Assembly: GCF_000316115.1 (NCBI RefSeq)
Contig: NZ_JH993795.1
Coordinates: 5,555 to 69,554, forward strand
DNA from: Leptolyngbya sp. PCC 7375
Lineage (GTDB): Bacteria; Cyanobacteriota; Cyanobacteriia; Phormidesmidales; Phormidesmidaceae
Length of the DNA stretch: 64,000 bases
Direction of reading: 5' to 3'
Position 1 is the first letter of the stretch, and every line of letters starts with the position of its first letter. Below, one piece after another: positions 55,012 through 64,000 of this stretch. The position numbers were made by a program, and so were the translations under genes. Under the pieces are notes generated by a model that saw only the letters and a program-made list of their open reading frames with translations, was not told the origin of the DNA and ran no database searches.

Positions 55012-55345
55012 GCTGGCTTGTAGATTCCAAGTTTTGGACCAGAGAAGTCATACTATACAGTTGAAATATCCTAACTATGAGAGATAGCTTATTGGCTGTG
55101 AGGTCAGGCTCTTGCAGTCAAACGAAGAATTCTAGTGTAAGTCGGATAAAGGCGTATTATCTAACTCAAGTGCCTAACTTCTGGTTAGAAGTTAGCTGCT
55201 TTGGAGCGGATATGATTCTTCATTTAGGGTCGAGGATTTAATAAACCAGCAAGTAATCGACTGAAAGCCCTATTCTAGGGTAGTTGATTAGGCTAAGTTG
55301 CATAAACTATCCAATCCTCGATCCTTAGTGATGTAGGAACGGTAA

Positions 55346-55768
55346 TTACTGCTCTAGCTTAACGAGAGACAAGTTCAAAGGACAAACAAACAGAGTATTG
55401 CCTTGTCGTCCAAATACGGCAACTGTCGCCCCTTGTGTCAGAGTATAGCGGTTGTTAGGAACACAAAGTTGTGTTTTCCAACTAACACCCATAACTTTGA
55501 TTCGACCAGGGACATCGCTTGAGAGTTCTTCCTCTACAATCCCTTGCAGTGTTGGACAAACAAGCAAAGTATTGCCGCGACGTTCAAGGATATTCACTGC
55601 AGTTCCTGGCACCAGAATATAGCGAGTGTTAGAGATATCAAGGCGTGCTTTCCAACGGATACCCATGATTTTAACTTGACCAGGAGAAAAGTTTGAGATC
55701 GCGCTTTCCACAATCCCATGTATGGTTTGTTTAAGTGTTGGGACTTGGGTATGTTTCAAAACATGCAT
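55346..55768 (-). CDS. Tandem NfeD-like OB-fold protein
   Basis: 140 residues from ATG 55768, chosen because AGGAG lies 7 bases upstream; a longer frame to 55831 lacks a ribosome site. It consists of two copies of a roughly 62-residue unit: G(Q/R)(V/I)K(I/V)MG(I/V)(R/S)WK followed by (Y)xLxxGxxVxxxxRxGNTLxVCP. This matches the NfeD C-terminal beta-barrel. No membrane helices or protease domain are present. It is divergently oriented from the STAND gene (305 bases between starts). Possible role: a scaffold for membrane microdomain proteins; uncertain. Confidence 0.7.
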   Translation of the reverse strand: MHVLKHTQVPTLKQTIHGIVESAISNFSPGQVKIMGIRWKARLDISNTRYILVPGTAVNILERRGNTLLVCPTLQGIVEEELSSDVPGRIKVMGVSWKTQLCVPNNRYTLTQGATVAVFGRQGNTLFVCPLNLSLVKLEQ

Positions 55769-58700
55769 GATGCATCTCCTAGTTAAAGTATTCAACAAAT
55801 CAGAAACTCTCAGAAGCAGTTCACACCTCAATCACTTTTGAAAGACTGAGATAAAGCAAGTTTAGAGAAATGATCACCCGATTTCGAGGGAGGTTAGGGA
55901 GCTTAGACGAAAATTGAGCGAAACTTTAGGCTAAATCATTGGAATAATTTTGTGACAAACTGTTCAGCCTTTAGATAGCTTCTAGAAAAAGCAAATATTA
56001 TTGATTTAGATGTTGGGAACTTCCCGTTAACTTCCCGATTTTCCCCAAATCGTCATCGGCTCGGATTGACCTATGAGTAAACGTGCACGGGGTGTTGTCT
56101 TAACACCTCAAGGCCTAGAGCGATTAGATGTCGCAATCAAAAAAGCCCAATCAAATGAAAAATTTGGCCAACGGTTTACCCAGGCCGAACTTTCAGAAAG
56201 GTCCGGACTGGATGTTAAAACCATTAAGCGACTTCGCAGTAAAGATCCAGCAGATTTGAAGTCGATAGAGGCTTTTTTCGATGCATTCAATTTAGAGCTA
56301 AAAAGTGCTGATTACGGCCTACCCAATATTGAAACGCCAGAGGATCGGCTGAGGGAAATGGGTGATAGCACACCTACAGTTGATGCTGAAGCCTCCCTGA
56401 ACTCGCCGAGACAAAGGTTCAACCCACCCAGAGACATCCCATTTCAAGCACCGTCGCCGCCCTACTACTTTGTCGAACGTCCCGAACATCAGAACGCGGT
56501 TAAAGAAATATTATTGGAGAATACTGTTAACCATCCTGGGACATTAGTTGTCAGTGCCATTTATGGGTTAGGAGGCATCGGTAAGTCTGTTTTGGCAATG
56601 AAGCTGGCCCATGATCCTGATGTCTTAGCTCGGTATGCAGATGGCGTACTCTGGGTAACCCTAGGTCAGCAACCCGATATCCTGACTCTGCTAAGTACGT
56701 GGATTCAGGCTCTCGGCGATCACAGCTATCAACCTATTACGTCCACAGCCGCGTCTGCTCATCTCAGAACCCTATTGGCAGATAGACGCATGCTATTGGT
56801 CGTCGATGACGTGTGGAACCCCGAACATGCTGCAGCCTTTCGGGTAGGCAGTTCTGCGTGTTGTGTGCTTATCACCACCCGAGAAGCCAGAATCCCTCAA
56901 GCTCGTCGCTATCCTCTAGATGTGATGAGACCAGAACAATCCTTGGATTTGATTACCCGAAAGCTATCCATACCACTCAGTGAAGAAGACAAACAACAAG
57001 CCCTCACATTTGCAGAAAGAGTCGGTCATCTCCCTCTCGCCTTGGAACTTGCAACCTCACAGATTGAAGAGGGTGTCATCTGGTCAGAACTGCTAGAAGA
57101 CTTTCAAACAGAAGTGGTACGATTGGAAACTCTCGATTTATATACCTCGAAAGAATACCCAGATGATAACCATCGACGTAACTATAGTCTAACAGCTTGT
57201 TTTCGTTTGAGTCTGAAACAACTTTCCAACGAACAGTTACAACAATTTGCCTGGTTAGGTGTATTGCCCGAGGACGTAACCCTAACCAACGAGATGGCTA
57301 TGACCCTATGGCAGCTACCCAAGCGGGTAGCTGGAGCTATATTACGAACGTTCAGCGCAAAAACGTTGCTTTTACAAGGTAGACAGCAGGCTTGTAAAAG
57401 CACCACATATCGCATGCATGACCTGATGCACGACTTGGCCCAATATTTGCTTACTAGCCCTGTAAAACCTAAGCACGCAGGCGATTTAGCAGGCTTAGGA
57501 CTGACTAAAGTACAGGCCCATAGCAAATTTATAGAACGCTATCAGCAGAAAACTGAAAATGGACAGTGGCACATGCTTCCTGATGATGGCTATATCCATT
57601 CTCACCTCACCTGGCATTTGGAACAAGCAGAACAATTTAATCAGATTCATGAATTATTGAAGGAAGAGACGTCATCAGGTCGAAATGGCTGGTATGAAGC
57701 TTGTGTTGCACTAGAACAAACAGCTAGCTTTGTTGTAGACGTGGTCCGTGCTTGGGAATTAGCAAAAGAACTGTATACAGAGTCAACAGCCCAGGCCATT
57801 GCTCTGCAGTGTCGCTATGCATTGATCAAAGCTTCCTTGAATAGTCTAGCCAGCAACTTTCCACCAGAACTTATCGCGGTACTGGTGGAAAGTGGTCAAT
57901 GGTCAGCAGCAAAAGGATTGGCCCATATACAACGTATACCTGATCCTTGGCGCAAATATCAAACTCTTGCAGAGCTTCTTCCCCTATTACCAGACAGCCT
58001 TTTAGCGGAATCCATGAAGATTGCTCACGGAATTCAGAACAAAGAAGTTCGAGCAATTGCCATTATTGCGCTATCTAGTCGCATACCAAGCCTTCAAACA
58101 AACGCTAAAGAGACTGCTGAAGCTCAATCAAACCCATTTGTTCAAACGGTTGCATGGTGGTGGTTGGCATCCCAAGACATAAGTCTCTGGAAAAATGTAA
58201 TCAAATCACTAGAAAATATTCAAAAAGAGGACGAACGTGTAGAGGTTCTTATACATATAACACCTAACGCACCAGATTCTTATCTGCCTGACATACTAAC
58301 CATTGCAAGAGGAATTCAAGAGATTGATTTGGCTTCTATGGCAATGGGAGCGATAGCGTTAAGAATGCCTAATTTGAGACATGAAATTCATAAAAATCTT
58401 CTTGACAGAGTAAAGAAGATCAAGGATGTCATTCAACGAGCATTTGCATTGAGTGATCTATCTTCCGTATTTCCCGAATTATGGGTTGAATCTCTCAAGT
58501 TTGCCAAAAACGTAAAACATGAAACTGTCCAACGCAGGCTCTTGGCAAGTATCATATCCCACATTCCAGAAAAGTACATCGATGAGATTATAGATATTGT
58601 AAAACTATTTCAATCTGAACATCACAAATCTTTGGTGTTAGGAACCCTGACAAAACGACGGCCAGAGTTTTGGGAAAATGCATTGGATACAACCAAAATC

Positions 58701-59443
58701 ATTGAAGATGTTCATCTTCAGATATCTGCGATAAGTGATTTTGCCTTAGAGGTCAAATCACTTACAAGCCTTATTTTTGATGCAACTCAGAGAACTACTC
58801 GTTCATATGATCGGGCAGTTTCTCTATGTTCGCTTGCATCTCATGATGCTTCTTTGTGGACTGACGCAGTGGAAGCCACTCGGAAAATTCGTGATGTATA
58901 TGATCGAGCCAAAGCTTTTCAAGCACTGTCTTCAGAAATGCCTCAGCTTTGGCCAGAGGTTCTCGAAACAATTCAAGAAATACAAGGTGCTAACTATCAA
59001 ATTACTTGTCTTTGCGATTTAGCTCCTAACATGCCTGAACTCTGGCATTTGACTATTGATGCTATTGGGCGTCTTTGGCGTGAAGAAAGCCAAGCGCATT
59101 ATTTATATCGATTGGCTAATAAGATACCTGACTCTCAAATTTCACCTGCAATAGGCATTGCTGAAACCATTCAAGATAAATCATATCGTATTCTTGCTCT
59201 CAGTGCATTTGTTAAACAAGAGTCCTGCCTTCTGTCAGAAATTCATCAGGCACTAGAATTGGAACTATTTCAAAATGACGAAGAGCACTATTTCACCCTT
59301 ATATTAGGTGGCCTGGCGCTTAGAACACCTGAAACTTGGCCACAAGTTATAGATGCAATTCGGAATATTCGTTCCGAAGAACAGAAGTTCTCTGCTCTTG
59401 AAAAGCTGGCATCCAAAATACCAGAAGATTTCTACCTGTGCAA

Positions 59444-60697
59444 TTACTTTACGGGATGAGGTACCAACTTAAAATTGAGCTGTCCGGTCCTGAACCAATG
59501 GGTCGCCTCTTGATTCGAAACTAGGGCTGTTAAAGCTGCCAATGCGACTGACCCTGTTTTAGACCAACTCATCCCATTGTGTTTTTGTCGTGAGGAGACC
59601 AATAAATCATTGGCCTTTTCACCTCGGTTGCTGGAATTTCTCAATTTCAGCTGTTTACGCACACAATAACAAGGAATATGAGGTTTGTTCCGACGAAGAT
59701 AGCCTTGGAGTTTATCGATAGCGGCTGAGTCTTTGAGATGGTCTGGATCAATGAACTCAAGGTAAACCAGAGCGGCATCGACTAATCCATGCCAGAGCAG
59801 CGCCGCCAGGTGAGTCAAATGTGTATTGCGCAGACGTCTACCCTGACAGGCGAGACTGAGCAGTTGTTTACATTTCTCATGCAGATGATACCAGTCCAAG
59901 ATTAGCGTTAGTGCTGATACCCCAGCAAAGGTGGTCAGAATCGCGCCATGCAAGCTACGCTGTCCATCGGCAAAGAATACGATAGGGCCTTGAAGGAGAT
60001 CATTATGGAGTAAAAAGGCCAACACCATCGTTATCATGATCTGCAAGCCACGGGCATTCAAGCGATAGCTACCGAGTTTATTTTCGATATGGACCACTGT
60101 TTGATAGGCATACTTGCGTGAGGTGGTTGTCTCGGGAACACTCTCTGGTCGCTGGTCACTCTGACGTTTCACCCCGACATCATCAATCGAAATGTTGAGG
60201 CTATGGTGTGGGTCTTCATAAGGGATGGGATTGGCCGTCATCTGTTGGCGAATCAACTCAGTTTTGCCACACTGCTTGATGACAGCGGATACTGTTTCTA
60301 GGGCCAGATGGGCAGACGCACTCTCATTGGCAGAGGCGACGACAGCCGCAGGCAGTGTGTTGCCGATGACACCATGGGTGGTCAGGATGGCGTCACTGGT
60401 CTGAGTCAAGTGATTGAGCACACGAGTGCCTTCTCGTTCACTACTGTCTTGCATCGTTCTTGACGGGGTTCCCCCGGTCACTTGATGACGTATCCGATTG
60501 AGCCACACACTCGTTTTTCGGTACGATTCAACCGTACTTCCATGGGTGTAGGCAATCTCCTTAAAGCCCACCGTGCGATACCAGCTTTTGCCTGGTAGGG
60601 ATCCATATAGTGTGTTGACTCGGTTCGAGGGTTCTTTACCAGAGGAGTCAACCGCTGTATATGACATAAACTCAAACCGACCGATTTCCCCATCCAC
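59444..60697 (-). CDS. Transposase orfB, ISKra4-like
   Basis: 417 residues from an internal GTG; the real product probably starts in orfA. Features: SIDDVGVKRQ with the first Asp, FFADGQRSLHGAI, LDWYHLHEKCKQLLSLA with the second Asp, and NSSNRGEKANDLLVSSRQK with the Glu. It looks complete. The frame upstream of the GTG is open back to the A8 run near 60757. Confidence 0.8.
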   Translation of the reverse strand: MDGEIGRFEFMSYTAVDSSGKEPSNRVNTLYGSLPGKSWYRTVGFKEIAYTHGSTVESYRKTSVWLNRIRHQVTGGTPSRTMQDSSEREGTRVLNHLTQTSDAILTTHGVIGNTLPAAVVASANESASAHLALETVSAVIKQCGKTELIRQQMTANPIPYEDPHHSLNISIDDVGVKRQSDQRPESVPETTTSRKYAYQTVVHIENKLGSYRLNARGLQIMITMVLAFLLHNDLLQGPIVFFADGQRSLHGAILTTFAGVSALTLILDWYHLHEKCKQLLSLACQGRRLRNTHLTHLAALLWHGLVDAALVYLEFIDPDHLKDSAAIDKLQGYLRRNKPHIPCYCVRKQLKLRNSSNRGEKANDLLVSSRQKHNGMSWSKTGSVALAALTALVSNQEATHWFRTGQLNFKLVPHPVK

Positions 60698-60714
60698 CCG
60701 ATACGGGCTCTTAG

Positions 60715-60969
60715 TTATTTCCCAAATCCCTGCGGTTGATGCCGTTTTCGTTTTTTTTGAGAGAGTGTTTCAAGGTGATGTGCCAATGCTGAGCGTAATG
60801 CTGGATAATTCGTACTTAACAAGGCTTGTTCACACGCATCAATGCTGATAGCCGCCTCTGGGCTTATATTAAACTCAAACACACCGGCCTCAATTTCTTC
60901 GGGACCTGCACTGATGGCCTCATCGCTTTCTACGATTTCAATATTGACCTTAATTTTGTAGTTCCCCAT
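60715..60969 (-). CDS. Transposase orfA, ISKra4-like
   Basis: 84 residues (MGNYKIKVNIEIVESDEAIS start) ending with a basic tail after AAAAAAAA. A -1 slip on the A8 run (SQKK to SKKT) leads without a stop into orfB, so an orfA-orfB fusion of roughly 500 residues is the likely active transposase. Confidence 0.7.
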   Translation of the reverse strand: MGNYKIKVNIEIVESDEAISAGPEEIEAGVFEFNISPEAAISIDACEQALLSTNYPALRSALAHHLETLSQKKRKRHQPQGFGK

Positions 60970-61498
60970 AGCCTAAACCCCAGGTAGTCTGATGGTCTCT
61001 ACAATAGGTGATCGATTTCTAAAAATCGACTAGCTAGAACTCTATCTCAAGCAAGGCAACGGTTTTAGCCTTAAGCAACTTGAATTGCACAGGTAGGAAG
61101 ATTTTACTGATTTAGCTTTAGAAATTAGCCTAGCCATGGAATCTGATTTCTATAGAGCCCAAGCATTGTATGCTTTGCTACCATATCTAAAAACATCCAT
61201 TCTCAATTACGATAAGTGGTGTAACATTCTATCAACACTTTCTCACCTTGAACGTTCAAAGCTGCTAGAGCGTTTACCGATGCTTACTAAAACAATTATC
61301 AATCTTGGATCAAAAGAAGCTCTTGTAGAAACGGCCTATACAATCCGAGATATTAGTCGACAATGGTAGCTTCTCTACAATGAGAAACTGAATGACATTA
61401 AACAGCCAGTACAGTTTTTATCTAAGGTACTGACGCAAATATATATCAGCTTCTTGTCGGTAATCAGCCGAATTTTGACTTTGGTATTTGTAACAACT

Positions 61499-61518
61499 TA
61501 ACTTCTATTAAGAAGTTA
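61499..61518. terminator. Hairpin between convergent genes
   Basis: TAACTTCT-ATTA-AGAAGTTA is a perfect 8-bp stem between the end of the STAND gene and the convergent nuclease gene. It is probably a bidirectional terminator. The rest of 61370-61595 holds no gene. Confidence 0.5.
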
Positions 61519-61595
61519 GGCGGTATGTCTGATGGCAGACATGGGAGACAGGCCTTGGCTTCAAGGTCATTCGAACATCTCCTATGACTGACACT

Positions 61596-62660
61596 TCAGA
61601 GATTGCCATTGCTGCTAGGGTATCCCTTCTCCAGCCATTTTTCTGTAGCTAAGGATGATAAGACGTCCCAGAAATTCAGTCTGCCCAAACTATTTCGACA
61701 TCTTAAGTATCCCTCTATTTCCACTGGAGTAGGGGACTTGCTTGATAAGCTATGCCTCATATGAGGGCGTTTTTCTAGCGGTATTTGCTCCCATTCAGGC
61801 ATTGTTTTCATTTTGCCGAAGCCCTCTGCTACATGTCCCACGTGAGTGATGGTCCGTCCATCCGTCCAAACACGTAGACGACCAATCCTTAGTTTCTTGG
61901 AGCTATGCAGTAAATAGGTATTTGGGGTAGGAAGCCATAAAAATAGGATTGGCTTTTGTAACTTTTGCTGGAAGCATATTTCTGCACATAGCCTCGTTTT
62001 GCCCGAGCCATAGTGTATGACTCTTTTATCAAGGATTTCTTTCATCCGTTGACTACACGTAAGAATATTTCTTCTGACGTGTAGGAATCCTTCCTGTTCT
62101 TCCTTTGAACAGCCACCTAACCATTTAATCAGCAATTCTGGAGGTTCGGGAATATGCTCTATCGTTGATGTTTCAAGTGGCTGATATGGGATAGAAACTT
62201 GCTGGCAAGGATGTTCTTCTTCTAACCTTCGAAGGAGAAAATGATACTTCTCTCCATCCTTGACAACAGAAAATTTAAAAAACTCAAATGCCAGCCGACT
62301 ATAATGCCTATCGATTAAATTATGACGATGATAGCTCGGTGAAAGCGCAATCAACCGAACAGGACGAGAATAGTTAATGGCGTCTGAAAATGATTGTTCT
62401 TCCAGAAGGTTAGCATAGTAACGAGTGAGTTGCTGAATCAAGTATCGATCTTCTACATTCTTCAATTCCAAGATGACTAACGCACCATCACTGTCTACCG
62501 CCAGAATGTCACATACTTCACCATTAGAAGCATATTGTTGTTTTAAGGGAGTGACATGAAATAGCTGTTTGAGGTTTGCCCAAACAAACTTCTCTAAAGC
62601 AGCTTCACTGGCAAATTGCCATCCGTCAGCAGTTTGATGTAATGAAACTCCACTCATCAT
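61596..62660 (-). CDS. PD-(D/E)XK nuclease-family protein (NucS/DUF91-like N terminus)
   Basis: 354 residues. The N-terminal 110 residues form a nuclease-like core: Asp51 (EVCDILAVD), then Glu65-Leu66-Lys67 in LVILELKNVEDRYLIQQL, the metal-binding D...ExK signature. The middle (about 165-260) is variable with EIL and CAEICFQ. The C-terminal 100 residues are of unknown fold. No helicase or methylase gene is next to it. It may act in DNA repair or restriction; it lies next to a STAND gene, but orientation is convergent. Confidence 0.7.
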   Translation of the reverse strand: MMSGVSLHQTADGWQFASEAALEKFVWANLKQLFHVTPLKQQYASNGEVCDILAVDSDGALVILELKNVEDRYLIQQLTRYYANLLEEQSFSDAINYSRPVRLIALSPSYHRHNLIDRHYSRLAFEFFKFSVVKDGEKYHFLLRRLEEEHPCQQVSIPYQPLETSTIEHIPEPPELLIKWLGGCSKEEQEGFLHVRRNILTCSQRMKEILDKRVIHYGSGKTRLCAEICFQQKLQKPILFLWLPTPNTYLLHSSKKLRIGRLRVWTDGRTITHVGHVAEGFGKMKTMPEWEQIPLEKRPHMRHSLSSKSPTPVEIEGYLRCRNSLGRLNFWDVLSSLATEKWLEKGYPSSNGNL

Positions 62661-62839
62661 AAGCTCTCAGCCTCTACACCAAATGGAGATCTCAAAGAGT
62701 AAGTAGCTTGGTAAGTGCGCTCCAATTCGATGTACTCTCAACTACGAACCCATCCAGTTGAGTTTCCCCGGCCATCTTAAACAAGGTGAATTTTGCAATC
62801 AAGTCCGTACGTTCCCCAGTTATCTGCGGATAAGCCACA

Positions 62840-63085
62840 TTATCTACGAGGTCTCGCCTTATTGACTTTAAGATTACGGCCCATCCACTCAGCGCCATCC
62901 AGTGCTTCAATCGCAGCGGTCTCTTCGGCCTCTGTTTCCATCTCAACAAACGCAAACCCACGCTTTCGACCGGTTTCTCGATCGGTGGGTAAATGAGTAC
63001 TTTTAACGGTGCCGTATTCTGAAAACGCCTGATTTAAATCATCTTGTGTGACGTCAAACGATAAATTACCCACATAAATGCTCAT
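62840..63085 (-). CDS. RRM RNA-binding protein (cyanobacterial Rbp type)
   Basis: An 81-residue single-RRM protein: RNP2 IYVGNL (3-8) and RNP1 [10 protein letters not shown] (40-49), then a short basic tail KARPRR. It binds RNA; relatives in cyanobacteria are cold-induced and take part in mRNA localisation. The 340-base 5' region (63086-63429) has no gene and probably carries a long leader, as is usual for these genes. Confidence 0.92.
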   Translation of the reverse strand: MSIYVGNLSFDVTQDDLNQAFSEYGTVKSTHLPTDRETGRKRGFAFVEMETEAEETAAIEALDGAEWMGRNLKVNKARPRR

Positions 63086-63429
63086 AGACAGTCCCCAAAA
63101 TTAAACGTGTACACAGTCAAATTCGGAGAACCGTTGGTCAAACGGATTGCCAACCGAAAATAAACTACGAGCAAAACGCTAACACAGGATATTAAAGTAA
63201 TAGCGGAAATGCAGCAAAAATAAATCTGAAACGAATTTAGGTCTGTTTAGCCTACCAGCGACTAGCTACACGTAGTAGCGTACCCCCCCTTTCAATCGGA
63301 AATTCCTGGCCCACAGTTCTCGTGTAGATTATACCTGCTGTCGCTAAAGAGGCCATCCTTGAATTGTGCGAAGTCTCAATGGGAATACATCACAAGACGT
63401 TTCCTGGGCAGATCTGATGGTTGAACATC

Positions 63430-63726
63430 CTAATGCCAATAGGCTTCTTCTGCCGGATTATGGTTGCTCCCTGACCTTGTGACAGGTGGTAACAAAAGAG
63501 ATTTATTCTCTTCGTCTAACCAATATTGAGCAGTCGTTTTGACATCCGTCTCTAAAGAATCAAGATAATTCAGGTTCTGCGCCAACCAACGAAGATCCCG
63601 GTAGTCCGGATGACAACCACGCTTAATCGCAGCGCGTAGATGAAGTAACGGCTCTGGACGCATGTGACTGATCATTCTTTGTTCTGGAGCGATTATATGG
63701 CTAGAAACTTTCGGGTATGCCACCAC
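63430..63726 (-). CDS. Hypothetical protein
   Basis: 98 residues with a GTG start at 63726; Met18 (63675) or Met22 (63663) are alternatives. Hydrophilic, with HLRAAIKRGCHPDYRDLRWL and a C-terminal low-complexity tail. I recognise no family. It follows the partial gene at 63809 in the same orientation. Confidence 0.4.
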   Translation of the reverse strand: MVAYPKVSSHIIAPEQRMISHMRPEPLLHLRAAIKRGCHPDYRDLRWLAQNLNYLDSLETDVKTTAQYWLDEENKSLLLPPVTRSGSNHNPAEEAYWH

Positions 63727-63808
63727 TCATGCCATTCAACAGTCCAGATCCATGCGTTCTTTTCCGCTCAAAGTCAGGTCAGTCGCTATCCATGCTCGGA
63801 CCTTCGAT

Positions 63809-64000
63809 CTACAGTAGCGTTAACTGTGTGGGTTGGGTCGCGATCAGTAGCTCAGGATCGGCCACCTTAAGCACATCCGTTCGCATCTCCTCAATCAGCG
63901 TGCAGTAATGACGGCTATCGTACGGACCACTGCTGACCTTAACCCCGTTCGGTCCCTCATAGAACGTCACCATGTCGCCTTCATTCCCCAAAGCAAGCAA
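63809..64000 (-). CDS. Hypothetical protein, partial at window edge
   Basis: 63 codons open to the window end, with the TAG-side end at 63809. It contains MVTFYEGPNGVKVSSGPYDSR and CTLIEEMRTDVLKVADPELL. The true start is outside the window. No family recognised. Confidence 0.35.
   Translation of the reverse strand: MLALGNEGDMVTFYEGPNGVKVSSGPYDSRHYCTLIEEMRTDVLKVADPELLIATQPTQLTLL

Larger units (their letters stand above)
59432..61096 (-). mobile_element. ISKra4-like element (1665 bp) with 8-bp target duplication
   Basis: Perfect 14-bp ends CTACCTGTGCAATT (59432) and AATTGCACAGGTAG (to 61096), flanked by GAAGATTT at 59424-59431 and 61097-61104. Two overlapping minus-strand frames are joined by an A8 run. 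Size, two-frame design and duplication length suit ISKra4; the family name is a judgement from recall. Confidence 0.85.
56073..61369 (+). pseudogene. STAND NTPase (HTH/NB-ARC/HEAT-like repeats), split by an ISKra4-like element
   Basis: The N terminus (1-85) has an HTH-like domain (FTQAELSERSGLDVKTIKRL). The NB-ARC domain spans about 125-420 with Walker A GLGGIGKS (165-172), Walker B MLLVVDDVW, TTREARIP and GHLPLALELA. A winged-helix region and then many alpha-helical repeats of about 35 residues follow (PELWVESLKFAKNV type). The frame is broken after Asp1119 by an IS (59432-61096). Deleting it with one copy of GAAGATTT restores frame to TAG 61369, giving 1207 residues. Only 88 C-terminal residues are lost, so partial function is possible. 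It is of the type of signalling or anti-phage STAND sensors. Confidence 0.88.

Noticed and set aside
62692..62961. An 89-residue minus-strand ORF overlapping the RRM gene
   Set aside because: The RRM frame has both RNP motifs; this overlapping frame has no family features.

Overview
The window looks cyanobacterial. GCGATCGC palindromes are scattered through it (for example near 19014, 34842, 47244, 52139 and 53650), and many proteins are of cyanobacterial type: CHAT/CHASE2, DUF1822, DUF928, an FHA-type secreted protein, a small RRM protein and an NB-ARC STAND protein. The insertion-sequence load is very high. The sequence could be a plasmid or an accessory chromosomal region of an IS-rich genus such as Acaryochloris, but the species is not established from sequence alone.

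Layout. 0-12 kb is mobile DNA: the 3' end of a group II intron, a tyrosine recombinase, an HTH gene and a repeat protein truncated by an IS21-type element. That element is itself split by a 5.2-kb insert encoding two large serine recombinases. A second group II intron remnant follows. 12-33 kb is a peptide natural-product locus (RiPP): an HTH protein, a C39-peptidase ABC exporter with a cyclic-nucleotide-binding-like N terminus, an HlyD-type adaptor, two parvulin/SurA-like proteins, an APH-fold kinase, a HopA1-family protein, and nine recognisable precursor genes or remnants. Seven precursors are intact, one is split by an IS and one is degenerate. The intact ones share a leader with a fixed E/D-S-F/Y-L/I block and a Gly-Gly cleavage site. 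Five transposable elements have invaded this locus.

35-44 kb (minus strand) holds a TPR-CHAT protein overlapping a 1470-residue FHA-domain secreted protein, with an IS1634-type transposase just upstream. 45-49.6 kb is a decaying locus: a frameshifted FAD oxidoreductase, a class I terpene synthase cut by an IS701-type element, and a broken small beta-rich protein. 50-55 kb is an operon of a sigma-70-like protein, DUF1822, a CHAT-CHASE2 membrane protein and DUF928. 55-64 kb holds a tandem NfeD-like protein, a 1207-residue STAND protein split by an ISKra4-like element (8-bp target duplication, frame restored when the IS is removed), a PD-(D/E)XK nuclease, an RRM protein and hypothetical genes.

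How the genes may work together. In the RiPP locus, established knowledge of thioviridamide (TvaC/TvaD) and lexapeptide (LxmK/LxmY) suggests that the APH-fold kinase and HopA1 protein phosphorylate and eliminate Ser/Thr in the precursor. The C39 exporter would then cut after Gly-Gly and export the product with the HlyD adaptor. This would be a class V lanthipeptide-like system with many cores and a Gly-Gly leader, a combination I do not recognise as described. Separately, a bipartite motif, GCATAA-N15-CTGATA/G, occurs five times with invariant spacing. Copies lie upstream of the RiPP HTH gene, the decaying locus and the sigma-like gene, suggesting one regulon possibly read by that sigma-like protein.
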